From contig NZ_SWLZ01000033.1 of NCBI RefSeq assembly GCF_005502275.1, positions 1 through 43,550 of the forward strand: DNA of 43,550 nucleotides. Reading direction: 5' to 3'. Position 1 is the first letter of the stretch, and the number at the start of each line of letters is the position of its first letter. This DNA is from Robertmurraya siralis. Lineage in GTDB: Bacteria; Bacillota; Bacilli; Bacillales; Cytobacillaceae. This document shows positions 18,413 to 27,805 of the stretch, piece by piece. A program made the position numbers and the translations under genes. Under the pieces are notes generated by a model. That model had not been told where the DNA came from and ran no database searches. It saw only the letters and a list, made by a program, of their open reading frames with translations.

Positions 18413-19708
18413 TTAATTAAAGAGCATTCCGATTAATTTGAATAGTGGTCCTAGGATAAACATATCTGAATCCGCTGCCCACATGGCAGTATCTGGAATT
18501 GTGGAAGAGATCAGTGTTTTTACCATGAGATACTGACCCCAAGCGACGATCGTTGCAGTAATGAAACCGCCCATTAGTGCGCCACGCACACCGCCGGTTG
18601 CGTTTCCAAAAACTCCTGCTGTTGCCCCATGGAAGAAAAGTACGATCATTGTTGGTACAAAGACATAGCCTACTGTTTGACCTAAAACAATCAGCCAAAT
18701 AAGTCCACCTGCAAAGGCTCCGAGGAAACCAAGAATAACGGCATTTGGAGCATAAGGGAATACGACAGGTGCGTCTAATGCCGGTCTTGCTCCTGGTACA
18801 AGCTTTGTCGCAATACCATTGAAGGCAGGAACGATTTCACCAATAAACATTTTTACCCCGAAAAGGACGACCGCGATACCAGCTGCAAAGGTAAAGGATT
18901 GAATGATGGCATACATTATGAAATTTTGCTCTCCAGCTTGGGCAATTAATGCATCTGCAGCCGGAGTATCTTTCATTGAAAGAATGACAGCGCCTACCAC
19001 GAATAGAATACTCATCGTTAAGGCCGTAATGACATTGGAATCTCTAAGGAATTCCAATCCTTTAGGCAATTTAATCTTTTCAGAATCATTTTCTTTATTG
19101 CCAAACCATTTCCCAAACCATGATGCAAGTAAAGCAACAATCGCAGACGTGTGACCTAAAGCAATTTGATCATTTCCAGTTACTTTTCGCATATATGGTT
19201 GAACGATCGCTGGCTGTAATGTCCAATAAATCCCCATAAATACGGATAATATGAGAACTAATGCCGTGAATGGAATATTTGTTGCTGAGTCGATGAGAAC
19301 GCCGGCAAAAATCATCGTTGTCCAGAACATCATATGTCCAGTCAAGTAAATATATTTAAAGCGAGTAAATCTTGCCAAAAGCACGTTTATGACAAATCCG
19401 ATAAACATTGCTAATGTAACTGCGGAACCGTATTTTGCATTGAATGCTTCTTGTCCCATGAAGGAACTAAATTCTGCGCCTTCAATTCCAAATACCTCAC
19501 TCCACATTGGTTCAAACACACCGAGGGCACCTGTGATGACTCCGGCACCAGCATTAATGATTAAGAAACCAATCATTGCTTTAAAAGTGCCGCTGATAAT
19601 TTGACTGCTATTTTTTTTCTGTAATATCAAACCGAGCAACACGATAAAACCTAATAAAATTGCTGGTATTCCAAAGAAGTTAGATGCTAACCATTGAATA
19701 ACCTCCAT
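18413..19708 (-). CDS. PTS transporter subunit IIC, ascorbate (UlaA/SgaT) family
   Basis: A 431-residue integral membrane protein with about ten hydrophobic segments, typical for UlaA-type IIC permeases. It begins MEVIQWLASNFFGIPAILLG and carries family features such as FLIINAGAGVITGAL and EIVPAFNGIATKLVPGARPA. It is expected to move a sugar or sugar-lactone substrate across the membrane while the partner IIB phosphorylates it. GGGAGG precedes the ATG. The exact substrate is not determined by sequence. Confidence 0.92.
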   Translation of the reverse strand: MEVIQWLASNFFGIPAILLGFIVLLGLILQKKNSSQIISGTFKAMIGFLIINAGAGVITGALGVFEPMWSEVFGIEGAEFSSFMGQEAFNAKYGSAVTLAMFIGFVINVLLARFTRFKYIYLTGHMMFWTTMIFAGVLIDSATNIPFTALVLILSVFMGIYWTLQPAIVQPYMRKVTGNDQIALGHTSAIVALLASWFGKWFGNKENDSEKIKLPKGLEFLRDSNVITALTMSILFVVGAVILSMKDTPAADALIAQAGEQNFIMYAIIQSFTFAAGIAVVLFGVKMFIGEIVPAFNGIATKLVPGARPALDAPVVFPYAPNAVILGFLGAFAGGLIWLIVLGQTVGYVFVPTMIVLFFHGATAGVFGNATGGVRGALMGGFITATIVAWGQYLMVKTLISSTIPDTAMWAADSDMFILGPLFKLIGMLFN

Positions 19709-19738
19709 TATTAATCCTCCCTTTTTATCTAGAATTTA

Positions 19739-20008
19739 CTACGCTAAATTTGCTTCAAGAGCTGTTTTTATCTCATTGGTATCAAAGTAGTTATTGACAA
19801 TAATGATCTTAGATGAATGTCCTTCTAATGATTGTGCTAATTCGTTGCTTGTAATGATATAGTCAGGATGCTCTGCAGAAGCGCTGGAAACATCCGTATT
19901 TTCTACATCTGCTTCAATTCCCATCTCACGTAGCACATTCTCCACATTAATTCTTAAAATTAAACTTGTTCCTTGTCCTAGACCGCAGACACATAAAATT
20001 TTCATCAT
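19739..20008 (-). CDS. PTS transporter subunit IIB, ascorbate type
   Basis: An 89-residue IIB domain with the phosphocysteine loop VCGLGQGTSL (Cys8). It accepts the phosphoryl group from IIA and passes it to the substrate bound by IIC. Its ATGATG start overlaps the IIA stop, with AGGAGG inside the end of the IIA gene, so the two are translationally coupled. Confidence 0.92.
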   Translation of the reverse strand: MMKILCVCGLGQGTSLILRINVENVLREMGIEADVENTDVSSASAEHPDYIITSNELAQSLEGHSSKIIIVNNYFDTNEIKTALEANLA

Positions 20009-20445
20009 TCTTGTCCTCCTAATAGTGGTTTAATTTCTTCATAGCTTTGAGCAGTTAATAGTTTTTCTACATTTTCTTGATCAGATAGAAGCGCCATCAA
20101 TTTTTGCAGCACGGTTACATGCTCGATACTAGATGAAGCACCTAAGCCGAAAACCAACCTTACTGGGTCGTTATAAGAATGACCAAATTTAACAGGGGTC
20201 TTTAATCTTACAAATGAAACACATGCCTCGTTGACGCCATCTTCTGGACGAGCATGAGGAAGAGCAATATTTGGTGCAAGAACAAAGTAGGGACCGTTTG
20301 TTTTAAATGAGTGCACCATTGCATTTACATATGTTTCTTCAACAAGTTTGTTATTCTTGAGGAGCGTACCTGTGCTAATAATAGCTTCTTCAGGTGAATT
20401 AGCTTCTACGTCTAATGCAATCAAAGATTCCTCCAAAAATTTCAT
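20005..20445 (-). CDS. PTS transporter subunit IIA (mannitol/fructose-ascorbate type)
   Basis: A 146-residue EIIA domain of the PTS_EIIA_2 family. Active-site His64 lies in APNIALPHARPEDGV and the domain starts after a short N-terminal lead. It relays phosphate from HPr to IIB. It starts 25 bases downstream of the regulator gene and overlaps the IIB gene by four bases. Confidence 0.92.
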   Translation of the reverse strand: MKFLEESLIALDVEANSPEEAIISTGTLLKNNKLVEETYVNAMVHSFKTNGPYFVLAPNIALPHARPEDGVNEACVSFVRLKTPVKFGHSYNDPVRLVFGLGASSSIEHVTVLQKLMALLSDQENVEKLLTAQSYEEIKPLLGGQE

Positions 20446-20470
20446 GTATCACACCTCCATGTTTGTTAAG

Positions 20471-22582
20471 CTAATGCTGTTCAATTAAGGATTTTTTAAT
20501 GTATTGATGGATTTCCCGTGCTGAGTGAAGTTTGATTAATCTGTTAACTGTTTCTTTCTTAGAAAATAATCCTGTTAATTGGGATAATGCCCTGAGATGT
20601 GATTCTTGATCAAATGGAGCTAATGTAATGATTAAGAAGACATCATGTTTAGAATCATTTGAAAAGGAGACAGCTTCCTCTAGCTTCAACAGACTTATGC
20701 CAAGTTTTTTGACACCATCCTCAGGTTTTGCATGGGGGATGGCTACCTTTGGTGAAATGACGATATAAGGTCCATGTTTTTCAACATTTGAAATCATTGC
20801 GTCCCTATATTCTTTCGTAATATATTCACCTTCTATAAGTGAGTTTGCAGCCAATTTAATAGCCGATTTCCAATCTGGTACGCTTGGCATTGTATGAATA
20901 TGCTCTTCTTTTAAAATATCAATTAAGTTTGGCTTATATACTGCAGTTAGAGAAATTTCGGATCGATTTAAATGCTGGCGCAATTCTTTGATTAGTTCGT
21001 CCTTTTGATGTATCGTTGCATATTTTTCAATCACATCAACAATTCTGTCTGTTGCCAAGTTTTGTTTTTGTGAGCTATTAAAGATGGCGTTTACTTTTTT
21101 TAACAAGCCTTCTTTTTCTGCATCAGATAAAATCGGATTTACGACGAATATGGGAGTATCATTTTTTTGAATCGCTGTTGTTGAAAAGACGAGATCAATG
21201 TCATAGTCTTTTTCTTCATAATCTCTAACGGAAACAGAATCGATAATATCGATTGTCGAAAATAAGCCTTCTAATTGCTGTTTTAATATTTGTGAAGTTC
21301 CAATTCCATTTGCACAAACGACTAGAGCTTTTTTTCTAGAAATCAGCGTAGTACCGGCTCTCCGTAGACAGCCGCCGAAATGAAATGAAATGTAAGCTAT
21401 TTCATTTTCCGGTAGCGGTTTTCCAATTAACTTTTCGAAGGGCTCGATCACCTTTTGTGTAAGCGAGTACACCTCCTCAAACTTAGATTTAACAGAGTCG
21501 ACGATGTTTTTTTCGACGTCGAGTCCATATTTGACTCGATAAAAAGCAGGTTTCAAATGTAGAACAAGATTTTTCACCAGCATTTCCTGATCATCAAATA
21601 GTGTACATGCGAGTATCTGAAATTGATGGGTCATCTTTTTAGCAACATTCGTTAATTCTTCTGAAAGTATATTGTCATTTCTATCTTCCTCAGAATAATT
21701 TACGCGCGCTCCCAATAAGTAGGTTGTAAAATAAAATTTTTCATCCTCAGGAAAGGAGGTATCAAAAATACGTTCGAGTTTTCTACAAATTTGTTTTGTC
21801 ACTAAAAACGCTTTCGTTTTTCTTAAAACATCTTTCTCAACTAAATCCATTTTTATATATTTCTTTTGCGCAATCCTCATGCTAAATAGCACCAAGCGTA
21901 AACTTAAGCTATACAGCATATCATCTGTAAACTTAATATTTAATTCTTTTTCACTTTGAAAGAGAAATTGATAAACCTGTTTTATTAAATGTAAAAATTG
22001 TTCACAGCTATTAGGGTCATTTACTTGCAGTTGAATAGCAGCTACTAACGAATGATGATTTTGGATTGGGATCGCAATCGATAAATAATATCCAATCGCT
22101 CTGCGAATTTCAGCTTCGTCACCAGCAATGATGTACCCTTTTTTACGCTCAAACCCGAGATGAAGATGGAAGGAACGAATATCTGCCTTTAATGATTTAA
22201 TATCCTCGATCGTAGTAGTTCTACTAACTCTGCTTTTTTCCATTAAATCCTCTAGGAAATAGCTTTTCACACCCATTAAGATATAGAGAGCAATCCACGC
22301 CTTGCGTTCATCCTGCGAGTATTCATAGTGCCAAGCTTTCATTTTCTCTATTTTGCTGGGAACTAATTTTTTTGCACGGTCCGTTAAAATAAAGCCAGCA
22401 GAACGAATGTTTTCAATCTTATCGATTCCAAGGCTGGCGAGCCAATCATTGATTTTTTCCATATCATAATAGATGGTTCGCCGTGAAACATTTATTTTCT
22501 CTGTTAATTCCTCCGCAGAAAGATAAGAGTCAGCATTGATTAGTTGCATTAAAATGGCAGTACTGCGTTTATCTAATGACAT
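20471..22582 (-). CDS. BglG/MtlR-type PRD transcriptional regulator with PTS IIB and IIA domains
   Basis: A 703-residue regulator. The N-terminal ~70 residues are a winged HTH (LSAEELTEKINVSRRTIYYD), followed by a second HTH-like region, two PRD modules in the middle, a IIB-like domain with VVCANGIGTSQIL near 405-420, and a C-terminal IIA domain with VAIPHAKPEDGV near 605. This is the architecture of DNA-binding PTS-controlled activators (MtlR/ManR-like), not of RNA-binding antiterminators, since no CAT domain is seen. It heads the operon it presumably activates in response to PTS phosphorylation. GGAGG precedes the ATG. Confidence 0.9.
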   Translation of the reverse strand: MSLDKRSTAILMQLINADSYLSAEELTEKINVSRRTIYYDMEKINDWLASLGIDKIENIRSAGFILTDRAKKLVPSKIEKMKAWHYEYSQDERKAWIALYILMGVKSYFLEDLMEKSRVSRTTTIEDIKSLKADIRSFHLHLGFERKKGYIIAGDEAEIRRAIGYYLSIAIPIQNHHSLVAAIQLQVNDPNSCEQFLHLIKQVYQFLFQSEKELNIKFTDDMLYSLSLRLVLFSMRIAQKKYIKMDLVEKDVLRKTKAFLVTKQICRKLERIFDTSFPEDEKFYFTTYLLGARVNYSEEDRNDNILSEELTNVAKKMTHQFQILACTLFDDQEMLVKNLVLHLKPAFYRVKYGLDVEKNIVDSVKSKFEEVYSLTQKVIEPFEKLIGKPLPENEIAYISFHFGGCLRRAGTTLISRKKALVVCANGIGTSQILKQQLEGLFSTIDIIDSVSVRDYEEKDYDIDLVFSTTAIQKNDTPIFVVNPILSDAEKEGLLKKVNAIFNSSQKQNLATDRIVDVIEKYATIHQKDELIKELRQHLNRSEISLTAVYKPNLIDILKEEHIHTMPSVPDWKSAIKLAANSLIEGEYITKEYRDAMISNVEKHGPYIVISPKVAIPHAKPEDGVKKLGISLLKLEEAVSFSNDSKHDVFLIITLAPFDQESHLRALSQLTGLFSKKETVNRLIKLHSAREIHQYIKKSLIEQH

Positions 22583-22966
22583 GTCATATTCCTCCTTGCA
22601 CTAAAAGATTGTGCAGAAAGATCAAGGGCAATTGCTTAATTTGATCGTACATCTTCCTTACTGATATTAAAAGACCAAGTACCATCCATTGCTTTTGTGC
22701 AAAATCGTACTGATTTATCGAAATAGTCTAACAGCACTAAATGAAGTGGAGGAGGTAAAAAGGTTTTTGTCAAATAGATGACCACTTTTCGCGTTATATT
22801 TTTGAAAAATAATTTCAGAATATAACTTATATTATCTATTGGTATTACTGGGTTTATACTTCGAAAGAATTTAATGGAAAATTCGTTATATATAAATAAT
22901 TCTGTTAAATAGTAGACGAAGTGTTATTTTTTTTATAAAATATAGAATATTAGGAAGATTTACGTA
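22583..22966. promoter_or_regulatory. Divergent intergenic region between PRD regulator and peptide-transporter operon
   Basis: A 384-bp AT-rich region that must carry both operon promoters. TAGACG-17-TAAAAT (near 22914-22942) is a weak sigma-A candidate for the plus side. TAATTTCAGAATATA (22810-22824) matches the CodY box at 11 of 15 positions. No convincing minus-strand promoter or cre was seen. Confidence 0.35.
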
Positions 22967-23077
22967 ATGTTTAAATTTTATCCGGCAAGATCATTTTTAG
23001 TAAAACACCATGATGAGAGCTTTGTTTTAGAAGGGAATCATTTTAAAAATGCAACTTTGAAAGGAGTAAAAGTGTGA
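22967..23077 (+). CDS. 36-codon ORF translationally coupled to the peptide transporter operon
   Basis: ATG 22967 is eight bases after AGGAAGA and opens a 36-residue frame, MFKFYPARSFLVKHHDESFV then LEGNHFKNATLKGVKV. Its TGA overlaps the GTG start of the next gene in a GTGA junction, and the next gene's AAGGAG lies inside it. I do not recognise the peptide: it could be a leader peptide, a remnant of a decayed gene, or chance. The overlap and site spacing are the support. Confidence 0.4.
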   Translation: MFKFYPARSFLVKHHDESFVLEGNHFKNATLKGVKV

Positions 23078-24060
23078 CTCAGGCTCCCGTTTTAGATGTA
23101 AAAGAATTGAGAACATCATTCATTTCGTCTGATGGTGAAATTCCAGCAGTCGATAATATTAGTTTTGCGGTTAATAAAGGAGAAATTCTCGGAATCGTTG
23201 GGGAATCGGGATGCGGAAAAAGCGTAACTTCATTATCGATTATGAAGCTCATTCCTCAACCACCAGGAAAAATAGTAGGTGGAGAGATTCTTTTGAACGG
23301 TGAGGATCTTGTCCCGGCCACAGAAAAAAGGATGCGGCAAATAAGAGGCAATGACATTGCAATGATTTTTCAAGAGCCAATGACGTCTTTAAACCCTTTG
23401 TTTACGATTGGAAATCAATTAGTTGAAGGGATTATTTTACATAAAAAGGTAAGCAAGAAGGCAGCCGTTAAAATTGGTGTCGAAATGTTAAAGCTCGTCG
23501 GCTTGCCTAGAGCAGAACAGATTATGAAGGAATTTCCCCATCAGCTTTCAGGTGGAATGAGACAGAGGGTAATGATAGCGATGGCTTTATCCTGTGATCC
23601 AAAGCTGCTGATTGCGGATGAACCTACAACCGCTTTGGATGTAACGATCCAAGCACAAATTTTATCTTTAATGAAAGATTTAAACAAAAAATTAGATACA
23701 GCGATTATCATGATTACCCATGATCTAGGGGTGGTAGCAGAGGTTTGTCAAAGAGTGCTCGTGATGTATGCAGGAAAAGTAGTTGAAGAGGCAAGTGTGA
23801 GCGAGATTTTTAAAAACCCAAAGCATCCCTATACGATCGGGTTATTGCAGTCAGTGCCTGATGTTCGTGAAAAGAAAGAAAGGCTTTATTCAATCCCAGG
23901 TAATGTGCCAAGGCCAGGAACGATTACGACAGGATGCCGTTTTGCTGCACGATGTGACAAAGTGCAAGAACGCTGTTTAACAGAGGATCCTGAACTATAT
24001 AAACAGGGCGACGGCCATTATGTCCGCTGTTTCCTGCATGCCTCGGGAGGTGAAATTTAA
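23074..24060 (+). CDS. Oligopeptide/dipeptide ABC transporter ATP-binding protein (OppD/DppD)
   Basis: A 328-residue ATPase with Walker A GESGCGKS (43-50), signature LSGGMRQR (158-165), Walker B ADEPTTALD (181-189) and the C-terminal oligopeptide-transporter extension with a CRFAARC...C Cys cluster typical of OppD/DppD. It energises peptide import with its OppF partner. The GTG start has AAGGAG eight bases upstream. Its stop overlaps the start of the next gene by one base. Confidence 0.93.
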   Translation: MTQAPVLDVKELRTSFISSDGEIPAVDNISFAVNKGEILGIVGESGCGKSVTSLSIMKLIPQPPGKIVGGEILLNGEDLVPATEKRMRQIRGNDIAMIFQEPMTSLNPLFTIGNQLVEGIILHKKVSKKAAVKIGVEMLKLVGLPRAEQIMKEFPHQLSGGMRQRVMIAMALSCDPKLLIADEPTTALDVTIQAQILSLMKDLNKKLDTAIIMITHDLGVVAEVCQRVLVMYAGKVVEEASVSEIFKNPKHPYTIGLLQSVPDVREKKERLYSIPGNVPRPGTITTGCRFAARCDKVQERCLTEDPELYKQGDGHYVRCFLHASGGEI

Positions 24061-25031
24061 TGGCAGAAGTATTGCTTAAGGTAGATAACTTGAAGAAATA
24101 TTTTCCGCTTACGGGAGGTATTTTTGGCAAGAAAATTGGCGATGTCAAAGCGGTTGATGATGTCAGTTTTTATGTGAATAAGGGCGAAACCCTTGGTCTT
24201 GTTGGAGAATCAGGGTGCGGAAAGTCGACAACTGGGCGCGTACTGATGCGCTTGTTGGAACCAACAGCAGGAACTGTAGAATTTGACGGAAAAGATTTGA
24301 CCAAGCTCAAAGCGGAAGAAATGAGGCAAATGAGGAAAGAAATACAAATGGTGTTTCAGGATCCATTTGCATCATTAAATCCGCGTCACACCGTTGAAAA
24401 AATTCTTGAGGAACCACTCATTGTCCACGGGATCAAGGATAAGGATGAGCGCAAAAGAAGAGTGAAAGAAATGCTTGAAGTCGTCGGCTTAAACAGCTAC
24501 CATGCTAAGCGCTATCCCCATCAATTCAGCGGTGGGCAAAGACAGCGCATCGGAATTGCCCGCGCTTTAATGACGAAGCCTAAATTAATTATTGCTGATG
24601 AGCCAGTGTCAGCATTGGATGTGTCCATTCAATCGCAAGTGCTGAATTTGCTGGAGGATTTGCAAAAAGAATTTCAATTAACCTACATATTTATTGCGCA
24701 TGACCTCGGTGTTGTCAAGCATATAAGTGATAGAGTAGGGGTTATGTATTTAGGCAGATTAGTAGAAATAACTGAATCGGAAAAGTTATATGAAAAGCCT
24801 TTGCACCCCTATACGAAAGCATTACTAGCATCGATCCCAATTCCGGATCCGGACTTGAAACAGGAAAGAGAGCTGCTAAAAGGGGATTTACCAAGCCCTT
24901 CTGATCCACCTCAAGGCTGTGCTTTCCATACCCGGTGCGGCGATTGTATGGAAATTTGTAAAGTAACTAGACCAGAATTGGTAGAAGTTGAACCAGGTCA
25001 TTATGCAGCGTGCCATTTGTATAACAAGTGA
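24060..25031 (+). CDS. Oligopeptide/dipeptide ABC transporter ATP-binding protein (OppF/DppF)
   Basis: A 323-residue ATPase with Walker [10 protein letters not shown] near 49-57, [15 protein letters not shown] signature and Walker [13 protein letters not shown], then an OppF-type C-terminus with CAFHTRC...C. It pairs with the preceding OppD-like subunit. Start and stop overlap by one base with that gene (TAATG). Confidence 0.93.
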   Translation: MAEVLLKVDNLKKYFPLTGGIFGKKIGDVKAVDDVSFYVNKGETLGLVGESGCGKSTTGRVLMRLLEPTAGTVEFDGKDLTKLKAEEMRQMRKEIQMVFQDPFASLNPRHTVEKILEEPLIVHGIKDKDERKRRVKEMLEVVGLNSYHAKRYPHQFSGGQRQRIGIARALMTKPKLIIADEPVSALDVSIQSQVLNLLEDLQKEFQLTYIFIAHDLGVVKHISDRVGVMYLGRLVEITESEKLYEKPLHPYTKALLASIPIPDPDLKQERELLKGDLPSPSDPPQGCAFHTRCGDCMEICKVTRPELVEVEPGHYAACHLYNK

Positions 25032-25095
25032 AAAGCTGCATTAAATGATATAGAAATAGGAGAGCTAATCTCGAAAAAAACAAAGGGGGAAAAGA

Positions 25096-26709
25096 ATGAA
25101 GAAACGTAAAGGTATTTGGGCGTTAGTATTGATGTTGTTACTTTCATTGGCGTTAGTTGGGTGTAATAGCAGTTCAACTAGCAATGAGGGAGAGCCAGAC
25201 GATAGCACTGATGATAATGGTACAGAAGAAACGGCAGCTGGTGGTCAGCTTGTATTTGGCCGTGGCGGAGATTCTACTTCTCTTGACCCAGCAGCAACAA
25301 CAGAAGGTGAAGCTTTCAAGGTTACGGTTAACCTCTATGAAACTCTTATTAATTTTGGAGAGCAAGATACGGAAATTCATCCAGGACTTGCAACAGAGTG
25401 GAGTACGAGTGAAGATGGTTTAACGCACACACTTAAGCTCCGTGAAGGCGTCAAATTCCACGATGGAACAGACTTCAATGCTGATGCTGTAGTGTATAAC
25501 TTCGAGCGTTGGAAAGGTGGAGACAAGGAACAATTTTATTATTACAATTCACAATTTGGCGATAAAATCGATTCTGTAACAGCGGTAGATGAGTATACAG
25601 TTGAATTTAAATTAAATACACCAATCGCACCGTTCTACAAAAACTTAGCCATGTCACCATTTGGAATAGCAAGTCCGACTGCCATTGAGGAGCATGGTGA
25701 TAATTTCTTTAAAAACCCGGTTGGTACAGGTCCATTCAAATTTAAAGAGTGGAGAGAAAATGATCGCATCACGATTGTGAAAAATGAAGATTATTGGCAA
25801 GAAGGGCTTCCTAAGCTGGATGAAGTTATTTTCCGCGTAATTCCTGAAAACTCTGCTCGATTAAACGCCTTAGCGACAGGAGAAGTCGATTTAATTGACG
25901 GTGTTAACTTCAGTGATAAAGAAACGATCGAGTCCAATCCAGAGCTTCAAGTCTTTGAGCGACCATCGTTAAACATCGGTTACTTAGGTTTAACTTCTAC
26001 TAGGAAACCATTGGATAATAAACTTGTCCGTCAAGCGTTAAATCATGCTGTTAATAAGCAAGAGATCATTGATGCATTCTATGCAGGTGCTGCAGATCCT
26101 GCCATTAATCCAATGCCTCCTGTAGTGGCTGGTTATAATCCTGAGGTAGAGGATTATGAGTATGATCCAGAGAAGGCCAAGGAATTATTGGCTGAAGCTG
26201 GATACCCAGATGGCTTTGAAATGGAGCTTTGGGCAATGCCTGTTCCGAGACCATATATGCCTGAAGGACAAAAAGTCGCGGAAGCACTTCAAAAAATGTT
26301 TGAGGAAATCGGAGTTAAAGCAAAAATTGTCACTTATGAATGGGGTACTTACTTAGAGAAGGCCAATGCTGGTGAGGCGGACACATTCTTACTAGGTTGG
26401 ACCGGCGATAATGGGGATGCGGATAACTTCTTATACGTATTGTTAGACGAAGATTCCATTGGCTCAAACAACTATTCGTATTACAAAAACGATGAAGTCC
26501 ATGAGCTCTTACTAAAGGCACAAGCTAGCTCTGATCAAGCTGAACGAGATGAGCTCTATAAACAAGCACAAGTGATTATCAAGGATGACGCACCGTGGAT
26601 TCCTTTAGTACACTCTACACCGTTATTAGCTGGAAGTGCTAATATTTCTAATTTCTTAGCTCATCCAACTGGTTCCGATCTATTGTCATCTGTCGAAATC
26701 AAAAATTAA
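25096..26709 (+). CDS. Peptide ABC transporter substrate-binding lipoprotein (SBP family 5)
   Basis: A 537-residue lipoprotein: a Lys/Arg-rich start, hydrophobic core and lipobox LALVGC with the lipidated Cys at 23, followed by a low-complexity Ser/Glu/Asp linker and the SBP_bac_5 domain, with landmarks LYETLINFG, TLKLREGVKFHDGTDFNADA and NPVGTGPFKF. It binds di/oligopeptides outside the membrane. The closest named relatives are DppE/AppA/OppA; which one is not resolved. GGGGG precedes the ATG. A hairpin after the gene may lower expression of the permease genes. Confidence 0.93.
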   Translation: MKKRKGIWALVLMLLLSLALVGCNSSSTSNEGEPDDSTDDNGTEETAAGGQLVFGRGGDSTSLDPAATTEGEAFKVTVNLYETLINFGEQDTEIHPGLATEWSTSEDGLTHTLKLREGVKFHDGTDFNADAVVYNFERWKGGDKEQFYYYNSQFGDKIDSVTAVDEYTVEFKLNTPIAPFYKNLAMSPFGIASPTAIEEHGDNFFKNPVGTGPFKFKEWRENDRITIVKNEDYWQEGLPKLDEVIFRVIPENSARLNALATGEVDLIDGVNFSDKETIESNPELQVFERPSLNIGYLGLTSTRKPLDNKLVRQALNHAVNKQEIIDAFYAGAADPAINPMPPVVAGYNPEVEDYEYDPEKAKELLAEAGYPDGFEMELWAMPVPRPYMPEGQKVAEALQKMFEEIGVKAKIVTYEWGTYLEKANAGEADTFLLGWTGDNGDADNFLYVLLDEDSIGSNNYSYYKNDEVHELLLKAQASSDQAERDELYKQAQVIIKDDAPWIPLVHSTPLLAGSANISNFLAHPTGSDLLSSVEIKN

Positions 26710-26715
26710 GGTTGA

Positions 26716-26757
26716 GGGAAAGGGAGTGCATATGGGTAGCTCCCTTTTCTTTTTCCG
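26716..26757 (+). terminator. Intra-operon hairpin with T-run after the binding-protein gene
   Basis: GAAAGGGAG (26718-26726) pairs with CTCCCTTTTC (26740-26749) and is followed by TTTTTCC. It probably terminates part of the transcripts or protects the binding-protein mRNA. Confidence 0.6.
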
Positions 26758-26785
26758 ATATTTCACATGCAAGTGAGGTGCAATC

Positions 26786-27790
26786 ATGCTTTCCTATACG
26801 ATAAAACGGCTTTTGTCGCTCATTCCAGTTTTACTCGGTCTTACTTTAATTGTTTTTTTCATGATTCGAGCTATTCCTGGTAACCCAGCGCAAATTATTT
26901 TAGGACAATTAGCAACAGAGGAGGCAGTTGCAGAATTAACGAAGCAGCTCGGATTAGATCAACCTTGGTATACCCAATTCTTTCTTTATTTAGGGGGTTT
27001 ATTTTCAGGAGATTTAGGACAATCATTAAGAACGAAGTCACCGATTAATGAAGAGATTTGGCCATTTTTAGCCGCCACTGCAGAGCTAGCTCTTTGTGCG
27101 ATGCTGATTGCAATTGTGATCGGGGTGAATGCGGGAATTATCAGTGCTTGGTTTCAAAACTCATGGTTTGATTATGTAGCAATGATTCTAGCTTTAGTTG
27201 GAGTATCGATGCCGATATTTTGGTTAGGATTGATGGAGCAGTGGATTTTTGCGATAAATTTAGAGTGGCTTCCGACTTCTGGCAGAGAAAATGTAAGAGC
27301 CCCGATAGACGCGATAACAAATTTTTATATTATTGATACGATTATTCAAGGGCGATTTGACCAATTATGGATTGTGATTAAGCATTTAATTTTACCAAGT
27401 GCTGCTCTTGCTACCATACCGATGGCGATTATTGCCCGTATTACCCGTTCAACAATGCTTGAAGTGATGAAATCTGATTTTATCCGGACGGCGCGAGCAA
27501 AAGGGTTAAGAATGTTTTGGGTGGTGTACAAGCATTCCTTAAAAAATGCTGTTATTCCTGTATTGACAATTATTGGTTTGCAAACGGGGCTGCTTTTGGG
27601 GGGAGCGATATTAACAGAAACGATTTTTAGCTGGCCGGGCATTGGACGCTATATTTATGAAGCGATTAACTACAGAGATTATCCTGTTATCCAATCGGGA
27701 ATTTTAGTTATCGCGGTCATTTTCGTTTTGATAAATTTAATCGTTGACCTGTTGTATGCGGTCATTGATCCAAGAATTAAATACAATTAG
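26786..27790 (+). CDS. Peptide ABC transporter permease (DppB/OppB type)
   Basis: A 334-residue inner-membrane permease with the N-terminal helix LLSLIPVLLGLTLIVFFMIR typical of DppB, about six membrane segments, and the EAA-type coupling loop DFIRTARAKGLRMFWVVYKH near 235-255. It forms the channel with the next gene. GAGGTG lies before the ATG. Confidence 0.92.
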   Translation: MLSYTIKRLLSLIPVLLGLTLIVFFMIRAIPGNPAQIILGQLATEEAVAELTKQLGLDQPWYTQFFLYLGGLFSGDLGQSLRTKSPINEEIWPFLAATAELALCAMLIAIVIGVNAGIISAWFQNSWFDYVAMILALVGVSMPIFWLGLMEQWIFAINLEWLPTSGRENVRAPIDAITNFYIIDTIIQGRFDQLWIVIKHLILPSAALATIPMAIIARITRSTMLEVMKSDFIRTARAKGLRMFWVVYKHSLKNAVIPVLTIIGLQTGLLLGGAILTETIFSWPGIGRYIYEAINYRDYPVIQSGILVIAVIFVLINLIVDLLYAVIDPRIKYN

Positions 27791-27805
27791 TGAGGGGGAG
27801 AGAAA

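Noticed and set aside
20471-22582. RNA-binding BglG antiterminator
   Set aside because: N-terminus is a DNA-binding helix-turn-helix, not a CAT domain; no RAT-like site confirmed.
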